A stretch of 40,214 bases of DNA from Campylobacteraceae bacterium (GCA_031284315.1 JAITAB010000050.1:1-40214); one strand, 5' to 3'; shown: positions 1-7,774, counted from the first letter of the stretch. Notes: a model not told the origin generated them from the letters alone. Translations and numbers: made by a program.

Positions 1-2
1 CG

Positions 3-773
3 GATTCGCAGGATGTTGTTGAATTCGAGCATATCATTTACCGTTCCCTTCGCAACAGAGAGCTTTCAATGCGCTCGATTCAATTTAACCAACATGAAAT
101 CACATTGAAGGACAGGAATTTGCTGATCGATGCCATCGACCGTTTCCATTATAAGCTTGCATTAACAACGAATACCCTGTACCGATTTATTGGTATCTTC
201 GATAGATTTCTGTCAGTTGTCTCTGTTCCGAGGTCCAAGTTGGAGATATACGGCTGCGCGGCATTTCTGATGGCATCGAAAATTGAGGACGTCATCCCAG
301 CACTTTCTGAAGATTTATTGGAGCTTTCTGAATCAAGTTTTTCACAAACGGACTTGTTCTCCGCCGAAATCGAAATTATAAACGCAATTCAGTTTGATAC
401 AACGTTTGGCACTGCTCTTTTTTATCTCACGCACATTTCACGAATCTACGTTGAGACGAAAGAATCGTTGCTGCTTTCGCGTTACATTCTCGAGCTATGC
501 CAAACACACGAAAGGTTCTACGGACTCTCCCCTGCTCTCCTCGCATCCCTGGCGCTGATGATCACGCGCATTCTGAACGGAGATGAAAGGTGGCCGCCGG
601 AAATCGCGAGGTACACAATGCACAAGGAAGCCGATCTCAATGCACTGGCACAGGTCGTCCACTCCATCTTGCTGGACACGAAAAGGGAGGAATGCAGGTT
701 TATCAGGCGAAAGTATCGTTCAGACCTGTTTCTTCGCGTCGCAGACGTGGCGGTGCCGGAGAGCTTTGAGTAA
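3..773 (+). CDS. Eukaryotic-type cyclin (cyclin-box protein), 5'-partial; probable foreign or chimeric DNA
   Basis: The frame is open from base 3 with no stop; the first ATG is at 69, but cyclin-like sequence (an acidic helix containing EFEHIIYRSLRNRE) lies before it, so the real start is outside the window. From the ATG, residues ~20-110 read as a cyclin N box: the LYRFIGIFDRFLS helix, then YGCAAFLMASKIEDV, where the K and E of the ASK-E signature are the CDK-contact pair in cyclins, then AEIEIINAIQFD. Residues ~110-225 resemble the cyclin C domain, including RYILELC, SPALLAS and RRKYRSDLFLRVA. I know of no bacterial family with this pattern. C-ending codons (ATC, TTC, CTC, GTC) are commoner than in the genes that follow. 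The TAA stop at 771-773 is read out of frame from hisB sequence, so the natural 3' end may be missing too. Tentatively parabasalid-like (intronless), which I could not verify. Confidence 0.8.
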   Translation, partial: DSQDVVEFEHIIYRSLRNRELSMRSIQFNQHEITLKDRNLLIDAIDRFHYKLALTTNTLYRFIGIFDRFLSVVSVPRSKLEIYGCAAFLMASKIEDVIPALSEDLLELSESSFSQTDLFSAEIEIINAIQFDTTFGTALFYLTHISRIYVETKESLLLSRYILELCQTHERFYGLSPALLASLALMITRILNGDERWPPEIARYTMHKEADLNALAQVVHSILLDTKREECRFIRRKYRSDLFLRVADVAVPESFE

Positions 774-1218
774 ACACGCTTTTTTGGATTTAAAGCTTTC
801 ATGCAAGGGCGATATTGGCGTGGATTTTCACCACAGCGTGGAAGATGCCGGTATCGTTATCGGGCAGGCTTTAAATAAAGAGATATTTCCCGTTAAAAAC
901 ATGGAGCGGTTCGGCGAAGCGGTTATTTTGCTGGACGAAGCGGCGGTAAGCTGCGTTATGGATTTGAGCGGGCGGGCTTTTTTCTTTTGCGATTTGCCTC
1001 TTGAAAATAAAGTCGGCGAATTTGACGCGGAACTTGCCGAAGAGTTTTTCAGGGCGTTGGTAATAAACGCGGGGATAAGCGTGCATTTGACATTTATACG
1101 CGGCAAAAACCGCCACCATATCATAGAAGCGGCGTTTAAAGCGTTTGCCGTAGCTTTGCGCAGAGCCGCAGCAGAAAACAAAAAAGCGCATATTCCAAGC
1201 ACAAAAGGCGTATTGTGA
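766..1218 (+). pseudogene. hisB: Imidazoleglycerol-phosphate dehydratase, 5'-truncated fragment
   Basis: HisB makes imidazole-acetol phosphate in histidine synthesis. From LSKHAFLDLKLSCKGD onward every conserved segment is present: VDFHHSVED with the metal-binding histidines, DEAAVSCVMDLSGR, GEFDAELAEEFFRAL, the second HH motif in KNRHHIIEAAFKAF, and the terminal STKGVL. About 150 residues remain against ~190 in a normal HisB; the N-terminal ~40 residues, including the first strand and the GIGFFDHML helix, are absent. The frame can be extended left to 583, but that part is only the cyclin gene read in another frame. The break falls around 760-771, at the boundary with the cyclin ORF. The stop overlaps the kdsC GTG by 4 nt. 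If the junction is an assembly error, an intact hisB exists in the organism; if it is real, this copy is dead. Confidence 0.85.
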
Positions 1219-1709
1219 TAGAGCTTATAGTGTTGGATGTTGACGGATGTTTGACTGAGGGGAGCATATTTTATACAAATGAGGGCGAAGCGGCGAAAGC
1301 TTTCAATGTAAGGGACGGTTTCGGTATCGTCTGCTGGCATAAAATAGGCAAAAAAAGCGCGATTATTACAGGCAAAAGTTCCAAAATCGTAGAGCATCGG
1401 GCAAAAGATTTGGGTATTAAATATGTCTTTCAGGGCGTGCAGGACAAGCTTAGCGTATTAAAAGAGCTGTTAAAGGAGCTTGATTTAGAGCTTCATAATG
1501 TAGCCGCTATCGGAGACGATACGAATGATTACAAACAGTTAAAAAGTGTGGGCTGGTCGTTTGCGCCCGCAGACGCATTGCCTTCTATCCGTTCATTAGT
1601 CAAAACCGCGCTGAAAAACGACGGCGGCAAAGGCGCGGTAAGAGAGATGATAGAGCTTATCGTAGATAAGGAGAATTTGCGCGGGGAGTTTGAAAAGCCT
1701 TGGTTGTAA
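1215..1709 (+). CDS. kdsC: 3-deoxy-D-manno-octulosonate 8-phosphate phosphatase (KdsC)
   Basis: A small HAD-superfamily phosphatase without a cap domain (164 aa, usual KdsC size) that removes phosphate from KDO-8-P in the cytoplasm, supplying KDO for the LPS inner core. HAD motif I is LDVDGCLTEG (nucleophile D8, acid/base D10), motif II is the ITG at 51-53, a lysine sits in QDKLSVL (K78), and motif III is GDDTNDY (D101, D102, D105). The C-terminal GGKGAVREMIELI stretch, with the glycine-rich tail that reaches a neighbouring active site in KdsC tetramers, is present. It starts with GTG overlapping the hisB stop by 4 nt, which suggests translational coupling. The next two genes, lptC and lptA, are in the same LPS pathway. 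Confidence 0.9.
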   Translation: MIELIVLDVDGCLTEGSIFYTNEGEAAKAFNVRDGFGIVCWHKIGKKSAIITGKSSKIVEHRAKDLGIKYVFQGVQDKLSVLKELLKELDLELHNVAAIGDDTNDYKQLKSVGWSFAPADALPSIRSLVKTALKNDGGKGAVREMIELIVDKENLRGEFEKPWL

Positions 1710-2224
1710 AACTGTTTTACTATTTTGTGTGTTTTCTTTTTATCGTTGCGTTTATGCTTGTATCGCAAGACCCATATTCTATGGATTTGGAAAATTTAAA
1801 CGAAGATAAGCCCATGATAGATTTTTTCAATATAAAAAACTATAAAATTACTCAAAACGGCATAGATATAAGATCAACTGCTAAAAGAGCGCAAAGATTT
1901 GACGACAGAGATATTTTATACGGAATTGATGTTTTGATGATAAAAGAGGACGGCGCGGATAGGCTGGTATCCGACAACGGTACGCTGAAAGATAATGTTT
2001 TATATTTAAATGGAAATGTAAGATATGCGCGGAATGGGTTTTTTAATGTAAGCGCCGAATCTGTGGAGTACCATGAGGATAGTAAAATACTTATAGGCAA
2101 AACGCCTTTTACATTTGAAGCCAAAAATATCAAGGCATTCGGCAATTCTTTTGTATATAATACAAAAAACGGGCGGATAGAGGCTGAAAAATTCAGGACA
2201 TTAGTACAGATGAGGGAAAAATGA
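1700..2224 (+). CDS. lptC: LPS export protein LptC-like
   Basis: 174 aa with one N-terminal transmembrane helix (about residues 4-20) and a periplasmic beta-rich domain, as expected of LptC, the inner-membrane bitopic subunit that passes LPS from LptBFG to LptA. Sequence similarity in this family is low; the call rests on the architecture (short anchor, then alternating beta strands such as DRLVSDNGTLKDNVLYLNGN) and on its place between kdsC and lptA. It starts with TTG at 1700, overlapping the kdsC 3' end by 10 nt. The first ATG downstream in this frame would cut the membrane anchor, so the TTG is preferred. It overlaps lptA by 4 nt (ATGA). Confidence 0.78.
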   Translation: MVVKLFYYFVCFLFIVAFMLVSQDPYSMDLENLNEDKPMIDFFNIKNYKITQNGIDIRSTAKRAQRFDDRDILYGIDVLMIKEDGADRLVSDNGTLKDNVLYLNGNVRYARNGFFNVSAESVEYHEDSKILIGKTPFTFEAKNIKAFGNSFVYNTKNGRIEAEKFRTLVQMREK

Positions 2225-2679
2225 GAGCCGTAATTTTATTTTTTTTGACAGTAGCCGCTTCCGTTTTTGCAGTGGAAGTTGAACTTACGACCGATAAAAT
2301 TATCGTAGATGAGATAAATCTGAAAAGTATGTTTATAGGGAATGTTGTTATTGTTAAGGGCGCGGATAGATTGACAGCCGACACGGCTGCGGTCTATTTT
2401 AACAAGCGTCAAGAACCCATGAGATATGAGGCAAACGGCAATGTGAGCGCGGAGATAGCCATAAACGGCAAGCGTTACCATGCGAGCGGGGAAAATCTTT
2501 TATATGATGCCGCGCAAAATATATACGCGCTTTCAAAAAATGCGTTTTTGGAAGAGATTGATACGGGCAGGAAAATATACGGCGATATGATCAGCGTTGA
2601 TCAGAATAACGGCGCTTACACGGTGGACGGAAGTTTGGAGCCTGCGAAATTTATATTTCAGATAGACGACAAAAGATAA
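2221..2679 (+). CDS. lptA: LPS transport periplasmic protein LptA (OstA-like)
   Basis: 152 aa with a cleavable signal peptide (hydrophobic residues 3-13, SVFA then VEVE, likely cleavage after A17) and an OstA/LptA beta-jellyroll. Repeated strand pairs are visible, for example IGNVVIVKGADRLTADTAAVYF, followed by the family-like YEANGNVSAEIAINGKRYHASGENLLYD. LptA oligomerises into the periplasmic bridge between LptC and LptD. It follows lptC with an ATGA overlap and precedes engB by 10 nt. The kdsC-lptC-lptA order is common in proteobacteria and supports the call. Confidence 0.85.
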   Translation: MRAVILFFLTVAASVFAVEVELTTDKIIVDEINLKSMFIGNVVIVKGADRLTADTAAVYFNKRQEPMRYEANGNVSAEIAINGKRYHASGENLLYDAAQNIYALSKNAFLEEIDTGRKIYGDMISVDQNNGAYTVDGSLEPAKFIFQIDDKR

Positions 2680-2689
2680 AGAGGAAAAG

Positions 2690-3292
2690 TTGATAAGAGT
2701 CATAAATGCCGATTTTGTCAAATCCTCTCCGAGTATCGTTGAAGCTTTGAGCGAAGGCGTCATGGAAGCGGTATTTTTGGGGCGCAGCAATGTGGGCAAA
2801 AGCTCTTTGATTAACGCCCTTTGCTGTAAAAAACAGCTTGCTAAAAGCTCTTCCACACCCGGTAAAACGCGGCTTATCAATTTTTTTGATATTGTGTATG
2901 AAGATGGAGAAAAAAACAGATTTAATGCGCGGTTTGTGGATTTGCCAGGGTTTGGTTACGCGAAAGTTTCAAAAGAGGTAAAAAAAACATGGGAGGAGAC
3001 TTTGAATACTTTTATCAAAGAGAGAGTTTCCGTGAGGCTTTTTATCCATCTGATAGACTCGCGCCATACAAATCTTGATATAGATAAAAGCGTCCATGAG
3101 TATGTTAATTCCATTTTAAGAGCTGACCAGAAAGTCTTAAATATATACACAAAAGCCGATAAATTGACGCAAAAAGAGTGTTCCATGATACTCAAAGATA
3201 AAAACGCCCTGCTTGTATCGGTATTGAAAAAGCGCGGCATTGACGAGGCTAACGAGAGGATTTTTAATTTGCTGTTCGGAAAAGAGACATGA
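2690..3292 (+). CDS. engB: Ribosome biogenesis GTPase EngB/YihA/YsxC
   Basis: A 200 aa TRAFAC-class GTPase required for large ribosomal subunit assembly. G1 is GRSNVGKSS (31-39), the switch I region contains SSTPGKTRLINFF, G3 is DLPGFGYAKV (84-93) with the YAKV typical of EngB, and G4 is TKAD (154-157); the VSVLKKRG segment near 176-183 occupies the G5 position. It starts with TTG at 2690, preceded by a GAGG ribosome-binding site at 2681-2684. It sits in the lpt operon without a promoter of its own that I can see, and overlaps the next gene by 4 nt. Confidence 0.93.
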   Translation: MIRVINADFVKSSPSIVEALSEGVMEAVFLGRSNVGKSSLINALCCKKQLAKSSSTPGKTRLINFFDIVYEDGEKNRFNARFVDLPGFGYAKVSKEVKKTWEETLNTFIKERVSVRLFIHLIDSRHTNLDIDKSVHEYVNSILRADQKVLNIYTKADKLTQKECSMILKDKNALLVSVLKKRGIDEANERIFNLLFGKET

Positions 3293-3747
3293 TAATATAC
3301 AAAAAAGCAACACTTTCGGATATTAAAAAGATGCAGGAACTTGTCCGCAAAGAGATAGCGGAGGGCATTATACTGCCGCGCACAGACGATGAGGTAGCTA
3401 CAAATATCCGTTCATATACTTTGGCAATAAAAAAAGATGAAATTATCGGACTTTCGGCGCTCCATATACACGCGCCGCATTTGGCGGAGATAAGGAGCAT
3501 AGTCGTAAAAAAAGAATTAAGAGGCAGAGGCATCGGCGGCGCGATAGTAAAAAAACTTTTGGAAGAGGGCAGGCTTTTGGGCTTAAAACAGGTATTTACA
3601 CTGACATACAGGAAGGAGTTTTTTGAAAAACTTTCATTCAAAGAGATACCCAAAGAGTCCTTGCCTGTCAGTAAAATTTGGGCGGATTGCATAAAATGCA
3701 AACACTTTCCAATATGCGACGAAACAGCTCTTATAACAGATATTTAA
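3289..3747 (+). CDS. argA: Probable short-form N-acetylglutamate synthase (GNAT family)
   Basis: A 152 aa stand-alone GNAT acetyltransferase. The acetyl-CoA loop is RGRGIG (78-83), after the strand AEIRSIVVKKEL; LGLKQVFTLTYRKEFFEKLSF follows as strand 5 and the usual C-terminal GNAT fold. Campylobacterota and some other phyla use such short enzymes for the first step of arginine synthesis in place of the long E. coli type ArgA; that role is inferred from family resemblance. The C-terminal WADCIKCKHFPICDE has a C-x2-C-x5-C cysteine cluster (C134, C137, C143), typical of this subgroup as far as I recall and possibly metal-binding. It is embedded in the envelope operon by overlaps at both ends. 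Confidence 0.68.
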   Translation: MIIYKKATLSDIKKMQELVRKEIAEGIILPRTDDEVATNIRSYTLAIKKDEIIGLSALHIHAPHLAEIRSIVVKKELRGRGIGGAIVKKLLEEGRLLGLKQVFTLTYRKEFFEKLSFKEIPKESLPVSKIWADCIKCKHFPICDETALITDI

Positions 3748-4178
3748 AGCTATTTCTTTTAGCTTTGGTATTACTGCTTTATCAGATATTTTCAAGCGTT
3801 TATATATTTCTTTCCCCGCTTGTCGGCTTTTTTTTCGTTTATATCGTGAAAAATTTCAGGCGCGACAATATTGATGTTTATTTAACCTTTTTGTATTTAT
3901 GTTTTTTTGAGTTAAATCAAGGATTTTATCTGTTTTCCATGGTATTATTGTTTGCGATATTTTATAATTTATTGAAGCCGCGCATTGAAGCGGTGCTTGA
4001 GAGTAGATTGTGGATTATCGCGATAACCGTTACAAGCGCGTATCTGGGGCTATTTTTCATAAATACGCTTTTGGCTTATATCTTTAATCATGAGTTTTTC
4101 AATTTTGGTATAGCTTATTTTTTTTATATAATCATAGATACGGTTTTATCCATACTTTTTTTAAAGCATGACAAATGA
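3714..4178 (+). CDS. MreD-like integral membrane protein
   Basis: About 154 aa, almost entirely hydrophobic, with four or five transmembrane helices (for example LFLLALVLLLYQIFSSVYIFL, FLYLCFFELNQGFYLFSMVLL, WIIAITVTSAYLGLFFI and YFFYIIIDTVLSILFL). MreD proteins have this size and topology, and the gene directly precedes mrdA (PBP2), where an MreD-like protein is expected in the elongasome. Sequence conservation in the family is poor, so the name is contextual. The ATG at 3714 is preferred; a TTG at 3678 in the same frame would lengthen the overlap with the upstream acetyltransferase from 34 to 70 nt. It overlaps mrdA by 4 nt. No mreB or mreC lies in the window. Confidence 0.6.
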   Translation: MRRNSSYNRYLKLFLLALVLLLYQIFSSVYIFLSPLVGFFFVYIVKNFRRDNIDVYLTFLYLCFFELNQGFYLFSMVLLFAIFYNLLKPRIEAVLESRLWIIAITVTSAYLGLFFINTLLAYIFNHEFFNFGIAYFFYIIIDTVLSILFLKHDK

Positions 4179-5974
4179 AAAGACGCACATATATCGTACT
4201 TTTTTTCTTTGCCGCCCTGTGGGTTTTACTCATCGCACGCATCTTTTATATCAGCGTTAAATTAAATCCATATTACGAAGAGCTTGCAAATAAAAATGCC
4301 GTCAAAGTGGAACATTTAGCGCCTTTAAGAGGCATCATTTACGACAAAAAAAACCGTCCGCTTGCGGTAAATCAGCTTGGATTTGCGATAGGCATAAAAC
4401 CGCAGCTGAGCCTGAAATCAAATATTGCGCAGTTAGATGAAGAGTTAGATTTTTTAGTGCGCGAAATCCCGACTTTAAACAGGGAAAAACTCAAAGCCAG
4501 ATACCTTAAAAACGACTCTTTATATGAACATAAAATCGTGCAGGTTGTGGATTTTTTGCTTCATGACGAGATAATATCAAGCTATTCAAAGATTAATCTG
4601 CGCGAAAATCTCTCCATTTATCCCATATCGCGCCGTTATTATCCATACAATGAAACAACCTCGCATATTGTAGGCTATGTTGGAAGGTCAAACCATGAAG
4701 ATTATGCAGATCCGATAGCCAAACTTACAGGCTCTATCGGCAAGGCGGGCATAGAGAAGTATTATGACAATATTTTGAAAGGCGAAAGCGGCATACAGCT
4801 TAGCAAAGTAAATGCACTGAATAAGGAGATAGAGATTATAGAACGCAAAGCGCCCGTCAGCAAGGATATGTATCTTAGCGTGGATATAGAACTGCAAAAG
4901 TATATATCGTCTCTTTTTCGGGACAAATCGGGTTCCGCGATAGTGATAGACTTAAACGACGGCTCCATACTTGCGGCTGTAAGTTTTCCCGAATACGACC
5001 CGAATAAATTTGTCGCGGGTATCTCTCATGAAGAGTGGAAAGCGCTTTCAAGCGACTTCAACCACCCTTTTACAAATAAATTCATAAACGGACTATATCC
5101 TCCCGGCTCTGTCGTAAAAATGGGCGTTGCGCTTTCATTTTTGGATACCAAAGAGATAACGCCGAGTACCACTTTTGACTGCAAAGGCTATATAGAATTT
5201 GGCGGGCGGACATTCAGATGCTGGAAGCACAGCGGACACGGCATCACAAGTATGAAAAAAGCGATAAGGGAAAGCTGTGATACATATTTTTACGAAGGTT
5301 CTTTGAAAGTCGGCATAGATGCTATTTCACCGGTACTTGAACGGCTTGGATTTGGTACGAAAACAGGTATTGATCTGCCGTATGAATTTATCGGCGTAGT
5401 ACCGAGCAAAGAGTGGAAAATGAGACGCTACGGCGAATCGTGGTTTCACGGAGAAACCGTTATCTCTTCTATCGGGCAGGGTTCTTTTTTGGCGACATCC
5501 ATGCAGGTGGCAAGGCATACGGCGATGTTGGCAACAGGACGCGATATCGCGCCGCATTTTTTGCAGAAAATCAACAACGAAGAAGTTAAATACGAAACAA
5601 ATGATGTGATATTTAACGATATAGAAAAACGGTACTTGCCGTTAATTAGGGAATCTATGATGGAAGTCAGCAACAATCCCATGGGTACGGCTTACGGAAA
5701 TACGCGCGGCTCGAAGATAAAGATTGCGGGCAAAACGGGAACGGCGCAGGTCGTAAGTCTGCCCGATGAAGAGAAAAAAAGAATGAAAGAGAGCGAATTG
5801 GAGTATTATCAACGCTCGCATGGATGGTTTACCTCTTTTGGTCCGTATAAAAATCCGAAGTATTCCGTAACGGTTTTGATAGAACATGCGGGTGCGGCGG
5901 GACCGGCTACTTTGATAGCTGTGGATATTTATAACAAACTCTACGAAATGGGTTATATTACAACTTTGGAGTAA
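4175..5974 (+). CDS. mrdA: Penicillin-binding protein 2 (peptidoglycan D,D-transpeptidase MrdA)
   Basis: A 599 aa class B PBP that cross-links peptidoglycan during lateral-wall elongation, partnered by the glycosyltransferase RodA (encoded at 13798). It has a short cytoplasmic tail, one membrane helix (~6-28), the PBP dimerisation/pedestal region beginning APLRGIIYDKKNRPLAVN, then the transpeptidase domain: S312-V-V-K (active serine in PPGSVVK), S367-C-D in the SxN position (PBP2 commonly has SxD) and K520-T-G-T. The length is normal. It overlaps the MreD-like gene by ATGA and ends the hisB-mrdA operon; a ~98 nt AT-rich gap follows. Confidence 0.94.
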   Translation: MKRRTYIVLFFFAALWVLLIARIFYISVKLNPYYEELANKNAVKVEHLAPLRGIIYDKKNRPLAVNQLGFAIGIKPQLSLKSNIAQLDEELDFLVREIPTLNREKLKARYLKNDSLYEHKIVQVVDFLLHDEIISSYSKINLRENLSIYPISRRYYPYNETTSHIVGYVGRSNHEDYADPIAKLTGSIGKAGIEKYYDNILKGESGIQLSKVNALNKEIEIIERKAPVSKDMYLSVDIELQKYISSLFRDKSGSAIVIDLNDGSILAAVSFPEYDPNKFVAGISHEEWKALSSDFNHPFTNKFINGLYPPGSVVKMGVALSFLDTKEITPSTTFDCKGYIEFGGRTFRCWKHSGHGITSMKKAIRESCDTYFYEGSLKVGIDAISPVLERLGFGTKTGIDLPYEFIGVVPSKEWKMRRYGESWFHGETVISSIGQGSFLATSMQVARHTAMLATGRDIAPHFLQKINNEEVKYETNDVIFNDIEKRYLPLIRESMMEVSNNPMGTAYGNTRGSKIKIAGKTGTAQVVSLPDEEKKRMKESELEYYQRSHGWFTSFGPYKNPKYSVTVLIEHAGAAGPATLIAVDIYNKLYEMGYITTLE

Positions 5975-6036
5975 TTTTTTATTTTTTTATTGTGCCGCGA
6001 AAATAGATAAAAAATATAAATTTTAAGAACATTTTA

Positions 6037-6047
6037 GTTAAAATTAT
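6037..6047 (+). promoter_or_regulatory. Possible -10 element for the SPFH-NfeD operon
   Basis: GTTAAAATTAT, containing TAAAAT, lies ~30 nt before the SPFH start codon in an AT-rich gap after mrdA. Campylobacterota sigma-70 promoters are known for a clear -10 and a weak or absent -35; none is obvious here. Confidence 0.3.
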
Positions 6048-6072
6048 CAGACTTTTATACAAGGAGATTTAA

Positions 6073-6987
6073 ATGTTTGCATCTGTTCCTGAAATTTTTC
6101 TAATTGCGGTGGCAATTGTTGTCGTGCTGGTTATTTACAAAGGCGTAGTTATCGTGCCTCAAGCAGAGATACACATGGTAGAAAGACTTGGTAAATTCAA
6201 TAGAAGCCTTAGCGGCGGATTTCACATTATTATACCTTTTTTTGATAAAGTGCAGAGAATTCTCAGCACAAAAGAGCATATCATCAATATTCCTTGTCAG
6301 CCTGTTATCACGCGCGACAATGTTACGATACAGATAGACGGCATAGTTTTTATAGCCGTAGTTGATCCGTTTAAAACTACTTATAATGTTACGCACTATC
6401 AAACCGCCGTGTCAAATCTCGCTTTAACAACGCTTAGGAGCGAAATAGGCTCCATGACGCTTGATGAGATTTTGAGCAACCGCGAAAAGATAAATTCGCG
6501 CATACTTATCGTACTTGACGATGTTGGCGCTAACTGGGGCATCAAAGTTACAAGGATAGAAATAAGCGATATAGCCGTTCCAAAAGAGATACAGGAGGCC
6601 ATGAGTATGCAGATGAAAGCCGAACGCGAAAAAAGAGCGATAGAGCTTAAAGCGCAGGCAGATAAAGAGGCGGTTATCAGGCAGTCTGAAGCTTACAGGG
6701 CAGAGCAGTTTTTGAAAGCAGAAGCGATAGAGCGATTGGCGGAAGCCGAAGCATTTCAGGTAAAAGCAGTCGCGAAAGCGCAGCAAGAAGCTATGTTTAT
6801 GATATCTGACGCCATGAGCAAAAATGAAAAATCGGCAGAATATCTGCTGGCAAAAGATAGAATTTCCGCTTTTAACGAATTGGCTAAAAATCCCTCAAAA
6901 GACAAAATAGTAGTTCCTTATGAAGCGGTGGATTTGGTAGGTTCTCTTACTATTTTGAAAGATTTATTTACAGGTAAAGACAAATAA
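6073..6987 (+). CDS. SPFH/Band 7 (stomatin-like) membrane protein
   Basis: 304 aa: an N-terminal membrane helix (~5-24), a Band 7/PHB domain (~25-190) with characteristic IVPQAEIHMVERLGKF, PFFDKVQRI and DNVTIQIDG, then a charged alanine/glutamate/lysine-rich coiled coil (~190-250) that drives ring or cage assembly in this family. It resembles the QmcA/YbbK branch. The SPFH protein and the NfeD protein encoded immediately downstream (the stop abuts its ATG) form a conserved pair thought to make large membrane microdomain cages involved in membrane quality control. A strong AAGGAGAT ribosome-binding site lies at 6061-6068. Confidence 0.88.
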   Translation: MFASVPEIFLIAVAIVVVLVIYKGVVIVPQAEIHMVERLGKFNRSLSGGFHIIIPFFDKVQRILSTKEHIINIPCQPVITRDNVTIQIDGIVFIAVVDPFKTTYNVTHYQTAVSNLALTTLRSEIGSMTLDEILSNREKINSRILIVLDDVGANWGIKVTRIEISDIAVPKEIQEAMSMQMKAEREKRAIELKAQADKEAVIRQSEAYRAEQFLKAEAIERLAEAEAFQVKAVAKAQQEAMFMISDAMSKNEKSAEYLLAKDRISAFNELAKNPSKDKIVVPYEAVDLVGSLTILKDLFTGKDK

Positions 6988-7389
6988 ATGTGGATATTAA
7001 TCATTGGCGTTATTATTTTAGCGCTTGAGATTGCGGTCGGCAGTTTTTATCTTTTGTGGTACGGCTTGGGACTTGTCATAAGCGGCGCGATAGGCTGGGT
7101 TATAGGATATGAAGATTGGATAATACAGGGCGTAGCAGGGCTTGCTATCGGGCTTGTGCTGATGATATTTTTCAGGAAACGGCTTGCCGAAAAAATGCTT
7201 GGTAAAAAGATAAAAGATGAATTTTTACTGGAAGAGGGCGAAGGAATTATCAAAGAGGGCGGCTTGGTAGAGTTTCGCGGCACTACATGGCGTTATGACA
7301 AGGAAAAAAACGAAATATTTGAAATAAACGAGAGAGTTACAGTGCGCCCCACGAAAACAAACAGGGTATTTGTAAAAAAAATCGTTTAG
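6988..7389 (+). CDS. NfeD-like membrane protein, partner of the SPFH protein
   Basis: 133 aa with transmembrane segments in the first ~65 residues (WILIIGVIILALEIAVGSFYL; LGLVISGAIGWVIG; IIQGVAGLAIGLVLMIFF) followed by a soluble OB-fold-like domain (~80-133; GEGIIKEGGLVEFRGTTW and VTVRPTKTNRVFVKKIV). This is the short NfeD form, lacking the ClpP-class protease domain of long NfeD. It starts directly after the SPFH gene stop, so the two are co-translated. A clear intrinsic terminator begins 15 nt after its stop. Confidence 0.87.
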   Translation: MWILIIGVIILALEIAVGSFYLLWYGLGLVISGAIGWVIGYEDWIIQGVAGLAIGLVLMIFFRKRLAEKMLGKKIKDEFLLEEGEGIIKEGGLVEFRGTTWRYDKEKNEIFEINERVTVRPTKTNRVFVKKIV

Positions 7390-7403
7390 TTTTATAGCTT
7401 TAA

Positions 7404-7436
7404 GCCGCGCATGGAAACAGCGCGGCGATCTTTTTT
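7404..7436 (+). terminator. Rho-independent terminator after nfeD
   Basis: A perfect 7-bp stem, GCCGCGC (7404-7410) with GCGCGGC (7420-7426), a 9-nt loop, then GATC and six T residues. It lies 15 nt past the NfeD stop and points along the + strand. Confidence 0.85.
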
Positions 7437-7774
7437 CTGCATTTTTGCATTTCATAGAAGCGTATGAATCGTTTTCGTCATTCCCGCGGCAAATTTTATT
7501 CTTAAAAACAGCATATAAACCGCCCGCTTGTCATTCCCGCGACCGAACGACAAGCGAAACGCATATCGTGAGGGAAGGCGGGAATCCAAGCTTATAAATT
7601 TAAAAACTTATTTTACTTATTATTTAATGATATTTTTTTGATTGTAATGGGTTTTGGATTGCCGCGCTGACTCGTCAGTTCGCAATGAGAGGGGAGAGAT
7701 ATTCCCGCTTCATGCAATGAAGGCGGAAGGCGGGTTATTTTATACTAAACGCCGCTAAAAATAGACCATATAAA
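7437..7774. repeat. Gene-free gap with degenerate palindromic repeats
   Basis: There is no credible ORF between the nfeD terminator and envC. Pieces of two short palindromic repeat families are visible. Family A (GTCATTCCCGC ... GCGGGAATCCA) has half-sites at 7476-7490 and 7529-7541, the latter facing GGCGGGAATCCA at 7577-7589 across ~36 nt, and a degraded copy at 7701-7734 (ATTCCCGCTTCATGCAATGA with AGGCGGAAGGCGGG). Family B (GGATTGC ... GCAATGA) has one copy at 7654-7688 with TGACTCGTCA at its centre. The last family A copy lies downstream of envC on the minus strand and could fold at the end of that transcript. Confidence 0.6.

Noticed and set aside
583-765. N-terminal extension of the hisB frame back to an ATG at 583
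   Set aside because: This stretch is the cyclin gene read in a different frame; it has no HisB-like sequence.
1-775. Bacterial cyclin-like or sigma/TFIIB-type regulator as an explanation for the first ORF
   Set aside because: The fit to the eukaryotic cyclin N and C boxes is extended and specific, and I know of no bacterial family with this pattern.
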